Positions 63,321 through 64,000 of a stretch of DNA of 64,000 nt are shown here, piece by piece. A model generated the notes under the pieces. The model ran no database searches, was not told the origin of the DNA, and saw nothing but the letters and a program-made list of their open reading frames with translations. The stretch spans positions 1 through 64,000 of the forward strand of contig JAUSLL010000018.1 of the NCBI GenBank assembly GCA_030649335.1, in the 5' to 3' direction. The position numbers were made by a program, and so were the translations under genes. The stretch is from Parvibaculum sp. Its GTDB lineage: Bacteria > Pseudomonadota > Alphaproteobacteria > Parvibaculales > Parvibaculaceae. Numbering within the stretch: the first letter of the stretch is position 1; each line of letters opens with the position of its first letter.

Positions 63321-64000
63321 TCACGTTAAGGCGGCCCGCGCGGTCATGCGTTGCATGAGCCTGATTCGCGCATCCGGCAGGTGCCGCCCCAGCGGCGCAT
63401 AAAAATGCCGCTCCAAAAAATGGCCGGTGATCCGCAATCCCTCGGTCATGTCGTCAGGATGGCCGATGCCTGCCTGCGAACCGACCATAAACGGTGGCAA
63501 ACGAAACAGCCGCTCGGCATAGGGCGCACCAGCCTCGCGGCTGACCGCGCCGCCGCTGCGGGGTGAAACATAAGCCAGATCATCGCGCGATCCTGTGGCT
63601 GCGCATTGGCCAAGCTCCAGACCGAAACCCAGTTCCTGCAGCAATCCCAATTCCCATCGGACAAAAACGGCGGGCCAGATGTCCGCATCTTCCATCGTAT
63701 CGAGAAGCACCGACAGTCCTTCATAGAGCGGCGCATGCGCCTCTCGCTCCGGCAGGATGCCTGCGATGGCGCAGGCCGCGGTGAGCCCCGTCAGCGCAAA
63801 AGCTTCCTCCATCAACACACCGGCACGGGCTTTGAGCATCTCGACCGTGAATGAGCCAAGGTGCTCACTCAACCGCGCACGCCAATGGACACTCACAGAA
63901 TTACCGGGCTGCAATATGCCCTTGTAGCGTCGCCCCGCGCCGCCGCGCACCAACCCGAGATGCCGCCCGTGATCGCGCGTCAGCACTTCAGCTATGGCAC
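63321..64000 (-). CDS. recO: DNA repair protein RecO (5' end outside window)
   Basis: The frame is open to the window edge, about 226 codons, reading AIAEVLTRDHGRHLGLVRGG at the visible N-terminus, which matches the RecO OB-fold after about 15 missing residues. WELGLLQELGFGLELGQCAA and the C-terminal ARIRLMQRM fit. Loads RecA with RecR. Confidence 0.93.
   Translation of the reverse strand, partial: AIAEVLTRDHGRHLGLVRGGAGRRYKGILQPGNSVSVHWRARLSEHLGSFTVEMLKARAGVLMEEAFALTGLTAACAIAGILPEREAHAPLYEGLSVLLDTMEDADIWPAVFVRWELGLLQELGFGLELGQCAATGSRDDLAYVSPRSGGAVSREAGAPYAERLFRLPPFMVGSQAGIGHPDDMTEGLRITGHFLERHFYAPLGRHLPDARIRLMQRMTARAALT

Overview
The window is alphaproteobacterial chromosome, most likely Hyphomicrobiales (Rhizobiales). 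Evidence: a plsX-fabH-ihfA-merR cluster, a Shemin-type 5-aminolevulinate synthase (hemA), a MucR/Ros regulator, an LdtR-type MarR gene beside an L,D-transpeptidase, a K+-independent proton pyrophosphatase, and phage-borne copies of the alphaproteobacterial regulators GcrA and GapR. It has two parts: the right end of a prophage (1 to about 26,200) that stops at a tRNA-Pro gene, and ordinary core genome (26,248 to 64,000).

Prophage. The left arm (489 to 14,809) is transcribed leftward and the right arm (15,078 to 26,138) rightward, diverging around a CI/LexA-like repressor gene at 15,078. Both arms are long runs of genes joined by ATGA, GTGA or TAATG overlaps. The left arm carries a GcrA-like regulator cut by the window edge, a possible virion protein, an AT-rich non-coding stretch with GTAACTC iterons (candidate replication origin), small regulators, a pair of divergent operator-controlled promoters, an HNH protein, a transglutaminase-like cysteine proteinase, a Lar-like zinc protein, a large primase-helicase, a VRR-NUC nuclease, a cytosine methyltransferase spread over two frames, an adenine methyltransferase, a cupin-like protein and an SF2 helicase. 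The right arm carries a PD-(D/E)XK nuclease and RecT-like annealing pair, GapR, a sliding-clamp-like protein, a membrane protein with a histone-H1-like tail, a Rad50/SbcC-like ATPase, several HTH proteins, a J-domain protein, an HNH nuclease and small unknowns. No integrase, terminase, portal or capsid gene is visible; these would lie left of the window. A palindrome CGTCAA-N2-TTGACG occurs five times exactly and three times with one mismatch, only in the prophage, and looks like a dispersed repressor operator.

Core genome. tRNA-Pro(GGG) lies with its 3' end facing the prophage, the usual attachment geometry. After it come merR, ihfA, fabH, plsX, a YceD-like gene and a cytochrome bc1 chaperone; bamE and a strong terminator; hppA; a thiL-nusB-ribH-ribB-ribE-ribD-nrdR-glyA block (riboflavin, thiamine and one-carbon metabolism); mucR; hemA; a glycerophosphodiesterase; an L,D-transpeptidase with its regulator; a three-gene valine-degradation operon; hemB; tetR with an operator; a group IV amino-acid decarboxylase; an ExbB-ExbD-ExbD operon ending in an unusual TonB-like protein; motA-motB; an arginyl-tRNA-protein transferase family gene; parC; and recO, which runs off the right edge.

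The features that most merit a second look are the dispersed palindromes, the iteron region, the split cytosine methyltransferase, the set of host cell-cycle proteins on the prophage, and the TonB-like protein lacking a recognisable TonB C-terminal domain.
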